DNA of 64,000 bases from JAFARE01 sp963777285 (GTDB lineage Bacteria; Chloroflexota; Dormibacteria; Aeolococcales; Aeolococcaceae): contig CAVZPR010000002.1 of the NCBI GenBank assembly GCA_963777285.1, positions 930,001 through 994,000 on the forward strand. Reading direction: 5' to 3'. The notes beneath the pieces were generated by a model. That model worked only from the letters and a program-made list of their open reading frames with translations. It searched no databases and had not been told where the DNA came from. The first letter of the stretch is position 1; each line of letters begins with the position of its first letter. The translations under genes and the position numbers were made by a program. Shown here one piece after another: positions 48,201 to 55,698 of the stretch.

Positions 48201-49246
48201 GCCTTGACCGTCCTGGTGATGCGCGTGGGATCGAGCACCGCGTGCAGGTGCCAGTCGCGGTCCTCCGCCACCGCCCGCATGAACTCGTCCGTGACGCGCA
48301 CCGAGTTGTTGCTGTTCTGGAAGAACACCGACGCGTAGGCCTCTCCGGTGAAGGCGCTGTCGTAGCCCGCCTCGATGAGCGACCACGCCTTGCGCTCCTC
48401 GTTCACCTTGCAGGTGATGAACTCCTCGACGTCGGGATGGTCCGCGTTGAGGATCACCATCTTGGCGGCGCGGCGCGTGGTGCCACCGCTCTTGATGACG
48501 CCCGCGAACGCGTCGAAGCCCTTCATGAACGACACCGGCCCGCTGGCGGTCCCCCCGCCGGCGAGCGCCTCCTGCGAGGAGCGCAGCGGCGACAGGTTGG
48601 TGCCGGTGCCGCTGCCGTACTTGAAGAGCATCCCCTCCGTCTTGGCCAGCGTGAGGATCGAGTCCATGGTGTCCTCGACGCTGTTGATGAAGCACGCCGA
48701 GATCTGCGGCTTGCTGCCGGCCACGCCCAGGTTGAACCAGACCGGGCTGTTGAAGCTCATCTTCTGGTGCAGCAGCAGGTGCGTGAGCTCGTCCTGGAAT
48801 GCCTGCGCGTCCGCCTCGCCGGCGAAGTAGCCGCCGCTCCGTCCCCAGGCGGCGATGGTGTCGGCGACGCGCGAGATCATCTGCTTGACGCTGGTCTCGC
48901 GGCGCGGCGTGTTGAGCGCGCCGCGGAAGTACTTGCTCACCACGACATTTGTGGCCATCTGTGACCAGAACGCGGGAACCTCGCAGTCCGCCTGCTCGAA
49001 GACCGTCTCCCCCTTCTCGTTGCCGATCGAGGCGGTGCGCCGTTCCCAGGTCACCTGGTCGAAGGGATGCACCCCCTCGCGGGTGAAGCGGCGCTCCACG
49101 CGGAGCCCCGCCCGCTGCAGCTGCACCGAGCCCGACGCCGTCACGGCGTCCTGATCTGCCGGTGGCGGTGCGCTCGGCGCGGGCGTGGCGGCGGGCGGCT
49201 GGGGCTCGGAGGCGGAGGGGTCGGAGGCAGACGGGTCCACGATCAT
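45215..49246 (-). CDS. nrdJ: Vitamin B12-dependent ribonucleotide reductase (class II), with intein
   Basis: 1343 residues as encoded, about 947 after intein removal. Reduces ribonucleotides using adenosylcobalamin, without oxygen dependence. The barrel has SFNSPVWFNLG, ACFINSVEDTMDSIL and the FKYGSGTGTNLS loop; GRINASNP at the intein junction leads to CSEYMYLDD in the active-site region. The C-terminus ends in a zinc-ribbon-like Cys set (CSECGS, CYKCHNCG). The first 40 residues are Pro/Ala/Ser-rich. Start: ATG 49246 touches the AGAGGA site; GTG 49240, two codons later, has better spacing. Confidence 0.96.
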   Translation of the reverse strand: MIVDPSASDPSASEPQPPAATPAPSAPPPADQDAVTASGSVQLQRAGLRVERRFTREGVHPFDQVTWERRTASIGNEKGETVFEQADCEVPAFWSQMATNVVVSKYFRGALNTPRRETSVKQMISRVADTIAAWGRSGGYFAGEADAQAFQDELTHLLLHQKMSFNSPVWFNLGVAGSKPQISACFINSVEDTMDSILTLAKTEGMLFKYGSGTGTNLSPLRSSQEALAGGGTASGPVSFMKGFDAFAGVIKSGGTTRRAAKMVILNADHPDVEEFITCKVNEERKAWSLIEAGYDSAFTGEAYASVFFQNSNNSVRVTDEFMRAVAEDRDWHLHAVLDPTRITRTVKARALLRLMAESAWQCGDPGVQYDTTINDWHTSSASGRINASNPCFPGDVRVHTTRGLMPFAELYERAAAGEEMRVYTHRATAEIPGYGVAATKPLAVMRNGVKPVVRLTFADGRTLRCTPNHRVWTANRGYVAAADLIVEDTVVVNDTITPACDASWQLPIKIEALATSWARGGTGLRQALPERWSESLGELTGHLVGDGRVTDEATVWFYSGGDVTPRHEKFLRSLVDGVTRTVLQDGSVELRVGTASVRTLLTSIGVRSTRRHAKRVPDAMFQAPAEVQAAFLRGLFGAEGSISLIDRGKPNRYVGLGARRRDFLRDVQLLLSGFGIRSRIYDVSGAAARAGVQYVRREGGRAATLSRPGFELRVTGSDMSLFAARISFSTARKRAALQALLETSEGFTTKRGTHLVERTDAGEEMVYNLTEPLHHSYIVEGLLVANCSEYMYLDDTSCNLASINLTRFLNDDGSIDVDAYRHAIHISITAQEILVSNASYPTEKIARNSEDYRPLGLGYANLGALLMARGAPYDSPQGRELAACLTAILTGEAYAQSARVAREIGPFKGYAVNRQSMLRVIGKHREAAYNVAGDNVEPELVAAARHAWDEAHELGARHGYRNAQATVLAPTGTISFMLDCDTTGVEPDIALVKYKKLVGGGMLKIVNQTVPAALRRLGYGDTAIAEIVAYIDQHDTIEGAPQLRDEDVSVFDCAFTPRNGSRSITWQGHLRMMSAVQPFISGAISKTVNMPGESTVEDVEQAYIDGWKLGLKAVAIYRDGSKRSQPLATSIDKTTGQRVQIVERPLRKRLPSERTALTHRFEVGGHEGYITVGLYEDGTPGEIFLRMAKEGSTVSGLMDSFATAVSLALQYGVPLQALVDKFSHTRFDPQGFTKNPEIPIAKSVMDYIFRWLASRFLSVEERDRLGIIRRDSDGEPVSAGQTAPQVSSAATPSVGGEPVALGIPGAFVNQEDAPTCSECGSLMVRNGACYKCHNCGATSGCS
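46886..48073 (-). other. Intein with LAGLIDADG endonuclease inside NrdJ
   Basis: 396 residues, from Cys1 (CFPGDVRVHTTRG) to the final Asn of LLVAN, followed by Cys+1 of the C-extein CSEYMY. Block B CTPNHRVWT has the conserved Thr and His. Two dodecapeptide motifs, ELTGHLVGDGRV and FLRGLFGAEGSI, mark a DOD homing endonuclease, probably active or only recently inactive as both acidic residues remain. The penultimate residue, usually His, is Ala. The insertion point after Pro of NASNP is within a highly conserved active-site loop. Confidence 0.95.
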
Positions 49247-49323
49247 TCCTCTTCTATCGGGTGGGCGCTGGACTGTGCTGAGACGTGGGGGAGAAGGTGG
49301 CGCGCCCGGCGGGTCGGCAACCC

Positions 49324-49400
49324 GGCCACACGTGGGAGTGAACCCTCACATTATCCCACATGTTGGGGTCTGCCCGCCCAGGAGCCCCCACATCTTGAGA
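49324..49400 (-). promoter_or_regulatory. Three phased imperfect palindromes upstream of nrdJ (candidate NrdR boxes)
   Basis: Related sites are centred at about 49331.5, 49361.5 and 49393.5, each built around CCCACAT or its variant CCACACGTGGG. Spacings are 30 and 32 bp, i.e. three helical turns, which is the known arrangement of NrdR operators. A fourth similar half-site (ACGTGGGGG) is at 49283. NrdR binding is inference. The 49247-49416 gap holds no gene. Confidence 0.45.
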
Positions 49401-49416
49401 CTCGGCCCGTGGTTCG

Positions 49417-51555
49417 TCAAGGGGCCTGGGGACCGGCAGGTCGACCCGTGAGGATCCGCCGGTGCAGCTCCGGCACCTCCACCCGCAGCTCCACCCGGCG
49501 GTCGCCGGCGAGGAGCAGGAACTCCCCGCGCCCCGCCGTTTCCAGGTGGCGGCGCTGCTGCGCGGTGAGGCCGAACGCGGCCTCCATCTGCGCCGTCTCC
49601 GACGGGCGGTGGCCGCCGAGCAGGACGATCGCGCAGTTGGTGGCGACGACGGCGCCCTGGTCGCTGCCCAGGAGGTCGCGTGCGTTCTGCGTGGCCACGA
49701 CCAGCGACGCACCGTACTTGCGGCAGCGCCGCGCCAGCTGCACCAGCAGGACGCGCAGCGGTGCGTGGGCGCAGAGCGAGCCGACCTCGTCGAAGACGAT
49801 GTGCCGCGGCGTCGCGTCATGGCGCACCAAGCTCCACAACCAGCCGGCGACGATGAGCGTCGCGGCGGGCACGTGCTCCGGCGGCAGATCGCGGAGGGAG
49901 ACGACGCTCACCGCCGCGTCGAGCCGCAGCGTCGTGGGCCGGTTGAACAGGGCACCCAGGGCGCCGGTGCAGAAGCGGCGCACCACCAGGGCGACCTGCG
50001 GCGCGCGCTCGTCGAGCAGCGGCAGGCAGTCGCTGAGGATGGGCACGCGCCGTGCAGCCGCGGCGCGCCCCTGCGCGTCGCGGGCGGCAGCGTCGACGTG
50101 CGCCCGCTGCACGTCACTGAGTTCCCCGTCGCAGAGGACGCTCACGAGGTCGGTCACGGCCGCCACCGCTTCTTCGGGGTCCGCCGCACGCGACTCGAAG
50201 ACGTTGAGCGCTGTGCTGGTCCCGGGCGCGAGCGACACGGACGCGCCGCCGAGCGACTCGGCGAGCGCGGTGTATTCGCCTTCGGGGTCGATGATCACCG
50301 CTCCGGCTCCGTGCGCTGCGGCCTCCAGCACCAGCGCGCCCATGGCGAAGCTCTTGCCCTGTCCGGACGCGGCGAACAGCGCGACGTTGGCGTTGGTGTG
50401 ACGGCTGCTGTCGAACGGCGCGATGCGCACCGGGGCGCCACCGCGGGCCGCCGCTCCCAGGCGGTAGCCCCCGGGATCGCAGCAGCCCGCGTCGACCCAG
50501 GGGACGCACGTGGCGGCGGCGGTCGACTCCACCAGCTTGGTGTCCCCGAGCCGGTCGGCGGCGAGCGGCAGCGTGGTGAGGTACGCGGCGAGGTGCCGGA
50601 AGTGGGCCGGCTCCGCGGTGGCCAGGGCCGCGTGGAAGCCGAGCTTCACCAGCTCGCCGCGACGGTGCAGCTCGTCGAGCGAGCGCGCCCGCACCGTGGC
50701 CACCGCCGATAGGTGCAGCGGCCGGCCGAGCTGGCGCGCCAGGCGGCCGCGCAGTGACATCGCGGACTCCACCGCGATGTCGACGTGCACATCGCCCACG
50801 ACGCCGCGCTCGCTCTCCAGCATCTGGTGCGCCGAGTAGTCGCGCAGCCTGCGTCCCAGCGAATGCAGCGCGTCGCCAAGCGGCGCGGGCGACAGGTGCA
50901 CCGCGACGTCGCACTCGACCGGGACGCGCAGCAGCGGCGCCAGCCAGCCCGCGCCGACCGCATGGCCGGGCAGGCGCCGCAGTACGTAGCCGCGCACGTA
51001 GCAGTCACCGACCTGCGCGTGATGCGCGGTGACGCGCCACGGCAGTGGATTCGGCGCGTCGACGCCGATCAGCGTGGCCAGCGCCGAGCCCTCGACTCGC
51101 GCAACGGTCAGCCCCAGCGCCCGCACTCCGGCCTCGATGCGCGCCAGGGAGAGCTCGAGCTGGGTGGTGCGTGGTGCCCGCGTGGCCACGTACACCGCGG
51201 CCGTGTGCGCCGCGCGCTCCTCCAGGCGTCGCGACCAGTGCTCGCGCATCGCCGCTTCGAGCGGCGCGTGCCGCGCCGGGGTGCCCTCATCGGCGATTGA
51301 AGCCGGGTCGACACGGCGGATGCGCACCACGAGCTGCAGCTGCGTCTCCAGCGTGTTGCAGAGCCGCTCGAACGCCGCGACCAACGCGGCGCGGCGCACC
51401 GGGTCGAGCATCTCGACGTCGAGCTCCCCGGTGCGCAGCAGCGCAGACACGCTGCCGTCGGGGTGCACGACGTGCGCGCCGTCGATCCGGTACGGACCGA
51501 TGGCCGAGCTTCGCGCGCCGGCAGCGGTCCGGGCGGCGCCCGTCAGCGTGCGCAC
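49417..51555 (-). CDS. VirB4/TraC-like conjugation-type ATPase
   Basis: 712 residues. C-terminal P-loop domain: Walker A LFAASGQGKSFAMGALVLEA (about 395), IIDPEGEYTALAESLGG, Walker B HIVFDEVGSLC (about 585) and the VVATQNARDLLGS sensor segment. The N-terminal 370 residues match the general form of VirB4-like proteins. Such ATPases power type IV secretion. GTG at 51555 overlaps the upstream gene by 13 nt. No VirB6, VirD4 coupling protein or relaxase genes are nearby, so its apparatus is elsewhere or it has another role. Confidence 0.85.
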   Translation of the reverse strand: MRTLTGAARTAAGARSSAIGPYRIDGAHVVHPDGSVSALLRTGELDVEMLDPVRRAALVAAFERLCNTLETQLQLVVRIRRVDPASIADEGTPARHAPLEAAMREHWSRRLEERAAHTAAVYVATRAPRTTQLELSLARIEAGVRALGLTVARVEGSALATLIGVDAPNPLPWRVTAHHAQVGDCYVRGYVLRRLPGHAVGAGWLAPLLRVPVECDVAVHLSPAPLGDALHSLGRRLRDYSAHQMLESERGVVGDVHVDIAVESAMSLRGRLARQLGRPLHLSAVATVRARSLDELHRRGELVKLGFHAALATAEPAHFRHLAAYLTTLPLAADRLGDTKLVESTAAATCVPWVDAGCCDPGGYRLGAAARGGAPVRIAPFDSSRHTNANVALFAASGQGKSFAMGALVLEAAAHGAGAVIIDPEGEYTALAESLGGASVSLAPGTSTALNVFESRAADPEEAVAAVTDLVSVLCDGELSDVQRAHVDAAARDAQGRAAAARRVPILSDCLPLLDERAPQVALVVRRFCTGALGALFNRPTTLRLDAAVSVVSLRDLPPEHVPAATLIVAGWLWSLVRHDATPRHIVFDEVGSLCAHAPLRVLLVQLARRCRKYGASLVVATQNARDLLGSDQGAVVATNCAIVLLGGHRPSETAQMEAAFGLTAQQRRHLETAGRGEFLLLAGDRRVELRVEVPELHRRILTGRPAGPQAP

Positions 51556-52736
51556 GGGGTCTGCAGCTCTCGTGCGACGCGGCGCTCCAGACGGGTCAGC
51601 GCCGTCGCCGCGATGCAGTCTCGTGCGCAGACCAGCGCGTGATGGTGCTCCGCGTCGACAACAGCCGCGTCGTCGGGGATCTCCGCGATCACCTGGCCGT
51701 TCAGATCCTGCATCGCCTCGCTGACGTCGTTGCCAGGGCGCACGCGGTTGACCACGTAGCGCAACTGGTGCCGCAGGCCGATGCGGCGCAGCGCCTCGGT
51801 GGTCCGATACGCGTCGTGCACGCCGCTCGGCGTCGGTGTGACGACGACGAGGACATCGTCCGCTGCGGTGAGCACCGCGCACGCGAGCTGCGACAGCTGC
51901 GGCGCAACATCGGTGATGACCACGTCGAAGCCCTCGAGATCCAGCTCGCGCAGCATCTCGCGCGCCAGCGCGCCGGTCAGCGGCCACTCGCCCGCCGCGC
52001 GCGCCGGTCCCAGCAGCAGGCGCGCTCCGCTCGCGTGGGCCACGGTGAAGTCGATCAGGCGGCGCTCGTCGGGCGGCGCCAGAGCGTAGTCGAGCACTGT
52101 CCGTGTGCCGAGGACGCCGAGCCGCACGCCCGCGCCGGCGCCGCGTGCGTCGAGGTCGAGCAGCGCCACGCGGCGCGCGGGCGCGGCCCTCGATCCGCGC
52201 GAGCCGGCAAGCAGCGCGGCCAGCTCGACCGCGAGCATGGTGCGGCCGGTGCCACCGCGCAGCGAGAAGAAGACGATGCGCCGAGCGCCCAGCCGCAGCC
52301 CACCGGGCCGCGCGGTGCGCCGGGTCGCGGCGGGCGGGACAACGGCGTCCGGCAAGTCGCGGAGCACGTAGGGCCGCAGCGGCAGGATGGTGGCGAGCGC
52401 CGTGGCGGCGGGTGGCGCGGCGGGCGTCGCCGCGGGCGACGCTCCACCGGGAACCATCACAGCGAGCGTCCCGGCTCGGGCCGCCGTCGCGTAGCGCAGG
52501 GCGAAGCGCAGCCAGTCCAGCGCAGGCCGTCCGGCGAGCCGTCCCCAGCCCAGGGCGGCCGCCGCCACCGCGGTTGTCAGCGCCAGGGGCAGAGCCAGCG
52601 GCCGGGGCAGTGGCGAGCGCACCGCCGCGTAGGCCAGGGCGAAGCCGGCGACGACGGTGACCAGCTGCCAGGCGCCCAGCCCGAACGCCAGCCGGTCGGG
52701 CGCATCCAGGCCGTCGGCGAACCGCACGTCGTCCAC
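51543..52736 (-). CDS. PrgI-like membrane domain fused to a MinD/ParA-like ATPase domain
   Basis: 397 residues. The N-terminal 85 residues have two membrane helices (about 20-37 and 42-60) and end in RPALDWLRFALRYA, like PrgI proteins that accompany VirB4. After a Pro/Ala linker comes a MinD/CpaE-like fold: RIVFFSLRGGTGRTMLAVEL (about 152-171), VALLDLDARGAG, DVVITDVAPQLSQL. Both lysines of the usual KGGTGKT loop are Arg, so ATP hydrolysis is uncertain. GTG at 52736 follows a strong GGGAGGGAGG site; the frame is open further upstream. Confidence 0.75.
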   Translation of the reverse strand: MDDVRFADGLDAPDRLAFGLGAWQLVTVVAGFALAYAAVRSPLPRPLALPLALTTAVAAAALGWGRLAGRPALDWLRFALRYATAARAGTLAVMVPGGASPAATPAAPPAATALATILPLRPYVLRDLPDAVVPPAATRRTARPGGLRLGARRIVFFSLRGGTGRTMLAVELAALLAGSRGSRAAPARRVALLDLDARGAGAGVRLGVLGTRTVLDYALAPPDERRLIDFTVAHASGARLLLGPARAAGEWPLTGALAREMLRELDLEGFDVVITDVAPQLSQLACAVLTAADDVLVVVTPTPSGVHDAYRTTEALRRIGLRHQLRYVVNRVRPGNDVSEAMQDLNGQVIAEIPDDAAVVDAEHHHALVCARDCIAATALTRLERRVARELQTPCAR

Positions 52737-52820
52737 TGCAGTCCTCCCTCCCGAGGCACCTTGGCACTGACAGAATGACAGCATCGTGTATCGCCGGCGG
52801 AGCCTCGCCCCGGACAAAGG

Positions 52821-52850
52821 GATAATTGACCGACGTGTCAAACGGGAGGA
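52821..52850 (+). promoter_or_regulatory. Promoter -10 (GATAAT) and ribosome site of the aldehyde dehydrogenase gene
   Basis: GATAAT at 52821-52826 and GGGAGGAG at 52844-52851 precede the GTG at 52856. This decides the start in favour of 52856 over the in-frame TTG at 52826, which overlaps the -10 box. Confidence 0.5.
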
Positions 52851-52855
52851 GTGAC

Positions 52856-54382
52856 GTGGCCACGATCGTCAAGCCGCAGGTGGCGACCTACCAGCAGTAC
52901 ATCGACGGCGAGTGGGTGGGCGCGGCCGACGGCCAGACCTACGAGATCACCAACCCGTCGGACGAGGAGGTCGTCGCCCTCGCCGCGGCAGGCACGCGTG
53001 AGGACGCCCGGAGGGCCGTGGCCGCTGCCCGGCGCTCCTTCGACGCCGGCGACTGGCGCTTCAAGACGCAGCAGCAGCGCACCGAGATCATGTACGAGAT
53101 CGTGCGCCACCTTCAGGAGGTGTCAGACGGCTGGGGCCTGCTCGAAGCACAGAGCGCCGGGGCCGTCATCCGCAAGACCGCGGTGGTGGACGTGCCGCTG
53201 GCCATCGAGCACTTCCGCAGCCTCGCCGAGCAGGCGCTCTCGATCCCGTGGTACGAGCCCCTGGCCTGGTTCGACCAGCCCTACGTTTCCTGGAACTTCG
53301 TCCAGCGCGAGCCGGTGGGCGTCTGCGCCGGCATCATCCCCTGGAACTTCCCCCTGATCTTCGCGGTGTGGAAGATCGCGCCGGCGATCGCCATGGGCAA
53401 CTCGGTGGTGCTGAAACCCGCGCCGCAGACGCCGCTGACGGCGCTGGAGCTGGTCCGCGCCATCGACGACACCGGGCTCATCCCCAACGGTGTGATCAAC
53501 GTCGTCACCGGCCCGGGAGTCGACGTGGGCGCGGAGCTGGTGCAGAGCCCTGACGTCGACAAGCTCGCCTTCACCGGCTCCACCGCGACCGGGCGGCGGG
53601 TGGCCGCCGATGCCGCCGCCACCATAAAGAAGGTGACGCTGGAGCTCGGCGGCAAGTCGGCCAACATCGTCTGCGCCGACGCCGACCTCGACATCGCGGT
53701 CGACGGGACGCTGTTCGGCACCTTCTTCCACCAGGGGCAGATGTGCGAGTCGGGCACCCGCCTGTTCGTGCACGAGGACATCTACGACGCCTTTGTGGAA
53801 CGCCTGGTCGACACCGCGGCGAGCCTTCGCGTGGGCGACGCCACCGACTTCGACACCCAGGTGGGCCCGGTGATCAGCCGGTCCCAGTACGACTTGATCC
53901 TGGCGGCGCTGGACCGCGCCCGGAGCGAGGGAGCCACCGTGGCCTGCGGCGGAGGCAGGGCCGCCGGCGTCGGCGACAAGGGCCACTTCGTCCAGCCGAC
54001 CATCCTCACGGACGTCGTCCCGGAGTCGCACGCGGGGACCGAGGAGATCTTCGGCCCCGTGCTCGGCGTGCAGCGCTGGCGTGACCCCGGCGAGGTCATC
54101 GCCCGTGCCAATCGCAGCATCTACGGCCTCGCCGGCGGGATCTGGTCGCGTGACACGCGCGGCGCCATCGAGATGGCCAAGCGGCTAAGAACCGGGACCG
54201 TCTGGATCAACGACTGGCATCTGCTCAATCCCCAGGCGCCCTTTGGCGGGTACGGGCAGAGCGGCATCGGGCGGGAGCTGGGCACATACGGGCTCAAGGA
54301 GTACACCGAGGTGAAGCACATCCACGTCGACCAGGGCGTGCCCCGCCGCGAGCGCTACTTCTGGGACGTTCTGCTCGGCTGA
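52856..54382 (+). CDS. Aldehyde dehydrogenase (NAD(P)-dependent)
   Basis: 508 residues. Oxidises an aldehyde to the acid. Cofactor loop FTGSTATGRRVAADAA, catalytic Glu in VTLELGGKSANIV and catalytic Cys in FFHQGQMCESGTR are all present, as is the C-terminal EEIFGPVLGVQRW. Closest in form to the broad betaine/phenylacetaldehyde-type group; the substrate is not predictable. It is monocistronic and divergent from the PrgI-MinD gene. Confidence 0.94.
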   Translation: MATIVKPQVATYQQYIDGEWVGAADGQTYEITNPSDEEVVALAAAGTREDARRAVAAARRSFDAGDWRFKTQQQRTEIMYEIVRHLQEVSDGWGLLEAQSAGAVIRKTAVVDVPLAIEHFRSLAEQALSIPWYEPLAWFDQPYVSWNFVQREPVGVCAGIIPWNFPLIFAVWKIAPAIAMGNSVVLKPAPQTPLTALELVRAIDDTGLIPNGVINVVTGPGVDVGAELVQSPDVDKLAFTGSTATGRRVAADAAATIKKVTLELGGKSANIVCADADLDIAVDGTLFGTFFHQGQMCESGTRLFVHEDIYDAFVERLVDTAASLRVGDATDFDTQVGPVISRSQYDLILAALDRARSEGATVACGGGRAAGVGDKGHFVQPTILTDVVPESHAGTEEIFGPVLGVQRWRDPGEVIARANRSIYGLAGGIWSRDTRGAIEMAKRLRTGTVWINDWHLLNPQAPFGGYGQSGIGRELGTYGLKEYTEVKHIHVDQGVPRRERYFWDVLLG

Positions 54383-54472
54383 CCGCTGCTTGCCATTCGT
54401 CACCTCTGACGCGGATAGTTCGCCTGCTCAATTCGTTGGGCGTCGCTGTCCCGTTCACCGAGCAGGCGTGGG

Positions 54473-54619
54473 ATGAGGTTGACCACCAACGACTTCGGCA
54501 AGAACGCGCAGTACGGCACGTACGACAGCACCGGGGAGTACACCGGTCCTGGCGGCACGCCGTACCACAAGTCCGACGACTTCAGGAACATCCTGAGTTC
54601 GAATCCCTGCCCCGCGTGA
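54473..54619 (+). CDS. Possible 48-residue protein
   Basis: An ATG at 54473 opens a 48-codon frame with strong G/C third positions. The product is Tyr/Gly/Asn/Asp-rich (TTNDFGKNAQYGTYDSTG, then GPGGTPYHKSDDFRNI, ending NPCPA), which does not look like random GC-rich translation. No ribosome site is clear, and no family is recognised. It could also be the end of a decayed longer gene. It ends 31 nt before a terminator. The rest of 54383-54650 appears empty. Confidence 0.4.
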   Translation: MRLTTNDFGKNAQYGTYDSTGEYTGPGGTPYHKSDDFRNILSSNPCPA

Positions 54620-54650
54620 TCGTCCGTAGACAGTCTGCGGTTGGGCACAC

Positions 54651-54681
54651 GGGGCTCGGCGCCGATGGGGCGCCGAGCCCC
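54651..54681. terminator. Bidirectional terminator hairpin
   Basis: A perfect 13-bp stem (54651-54663 with 54669-54681), loop GATGG, followed on the plus strand by TCGTTCGTT. It lies between the aldehyde dehydrogenase/small ORF and the convergent hydrolase gene. Confidence 0.8.
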
Positions 54682-54689
54682 TCGTTCGT

Positions 54690-55553
54690 TCAGGACAGCT
54701 GCTGCAGGAACGAGGCGATGGCCGCGGCGACCTCCGCCGGCCGCTGCACCGGGATGTCGTGCACGCCGTCCACCCACACGACGCGCGCCCGGTCACCCAG
54801 CACCGCCGCCGCCTGCTCCATGGCGCGCACCTTGGGCGTGTCCTCGTGGTCCGGATGCCCGGCCGGCACGAACAGCACCGGCTGCCGCACGCGCGCCATG
54901 AGCGCATAGCCGTCGAGGTCGAACAGGTGGTGCGCGATCTCCATGTGGTGTTCCAGCGACAGCCGCGGGCGCAGCGTTCCCGCGCCGCTGCCGTCGTCCT
55001 CGAAGTTGCCCGCCAGGATGGCGGCCGCCGTCTGCGGGTCCGAGCCGTCGCGCAGCGGCGAGCTCTCCATCCACGCTTGCAGCGCGGCCGGGGTGATGCC
55101 CTCCATGCGCGGTGGCTTCATCGTCCGCTCCGCCACCTCCCACGTGGGGCCGAAATACGCCCTGAGGTCCGTGGCGCCGCCGTCGACGCAGACGACGCCC
55201 AGCGTCAGCTCCGGGTGGTCGGCGCCGAGCACCAGGGCCACCGACGCGCCCCAGCTGTGGCCCGCGGCCACCAGTGGTCCGGGATGGAGCTGCCCCATGA
55301 CCTCGCGCACGTCGCCCACCACCTCGGCGAAGCCGTAGCCGCCGGCGGGCCGGTCGCTGAGGCCGTGGCCGCGCAGGTCCAGGGCGATGACCCGGTGCTG
55401 TGGCGCCAGCCGCTGCGCGACCAGGTCCCACCAGCGGGCGTTGCTCGCCAGACCGTGCATCGCAAGGACCGCGGGCTCGCCTCCCTGGTGATCGCGAACC
55501 GCGATCGTCGGGCCGGAGGTCGCGACGCGGATCTCACGCACGGCTGAGGCCAC
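54690..55553 (-). CDS. Alpha/beta-fold hydrolase
   Basis: 287 residues. Oxyanion region LAMHGLASNARWWDLVA, nucleophile elbow VAAGHSWGASVAL (Ser), LDLRGHGLSDRP, and a C-terminal His in VDGVHDIPVQRP. This is the pattern of epoxide hydrolase/esterase-like proteins; the substrate is unknown. GTG 55553 chosen: CAGAAT ends 8 nt upstream on the minus strand. GTG 55541 is possible. Confidence 0.88.
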   Translation of the reverse strand: MASAVREIRVATSGPTIAVRDHQGGEPAVLAMHGLASNARWWDLVAQRLAPQHRVIALDLRGHGLSDRPAGGYGFAEVVGDVREVMGQLHPGPLVAAGHSWGASVALVLGADHPELTLGVVCVDGGATDLRAYFGPTWEVAERTMKPPRMEGITPAALQAWMESSPLRDGSDPQTAAAILAGNFEDDGSGAGTLRPRLSLEHHMEIAHHLFDLDGYALMARVRQPVLFVPAGHPDHEDTPKVRAMEQAAAVLGDRARVVWVDGVHDIPVQRPAEVAAAIASFLQQLS

Positions 55554-55698
55554 GGGTGCCGATTCTGACGTTGCAGACCCCCGGCGAGGCGCGCAGTCCC
55601 AGCCGGTAGCATGGCCGCGGAGGAACCCCGCGCAGCGCAGCCGACGGAGGAGATCCCTGCCAGCAATCGAGCCGTACACGCGCCGCCTGCTGCGGCAC

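Noticed and set aside
49247..49416. Cobalamin riboswitch upstream of nrdJ
   Set aside because: I see no B12-box-like core in the 170-nt gap; the phased palindromes explain the structure better.
54590..54615. GTTCGAATCC resembling a tRNA T-loop
   Set aside because: No pairing T stem, acceptor stem or anticodon arm can be drawn; the bases fit the small coding frame.
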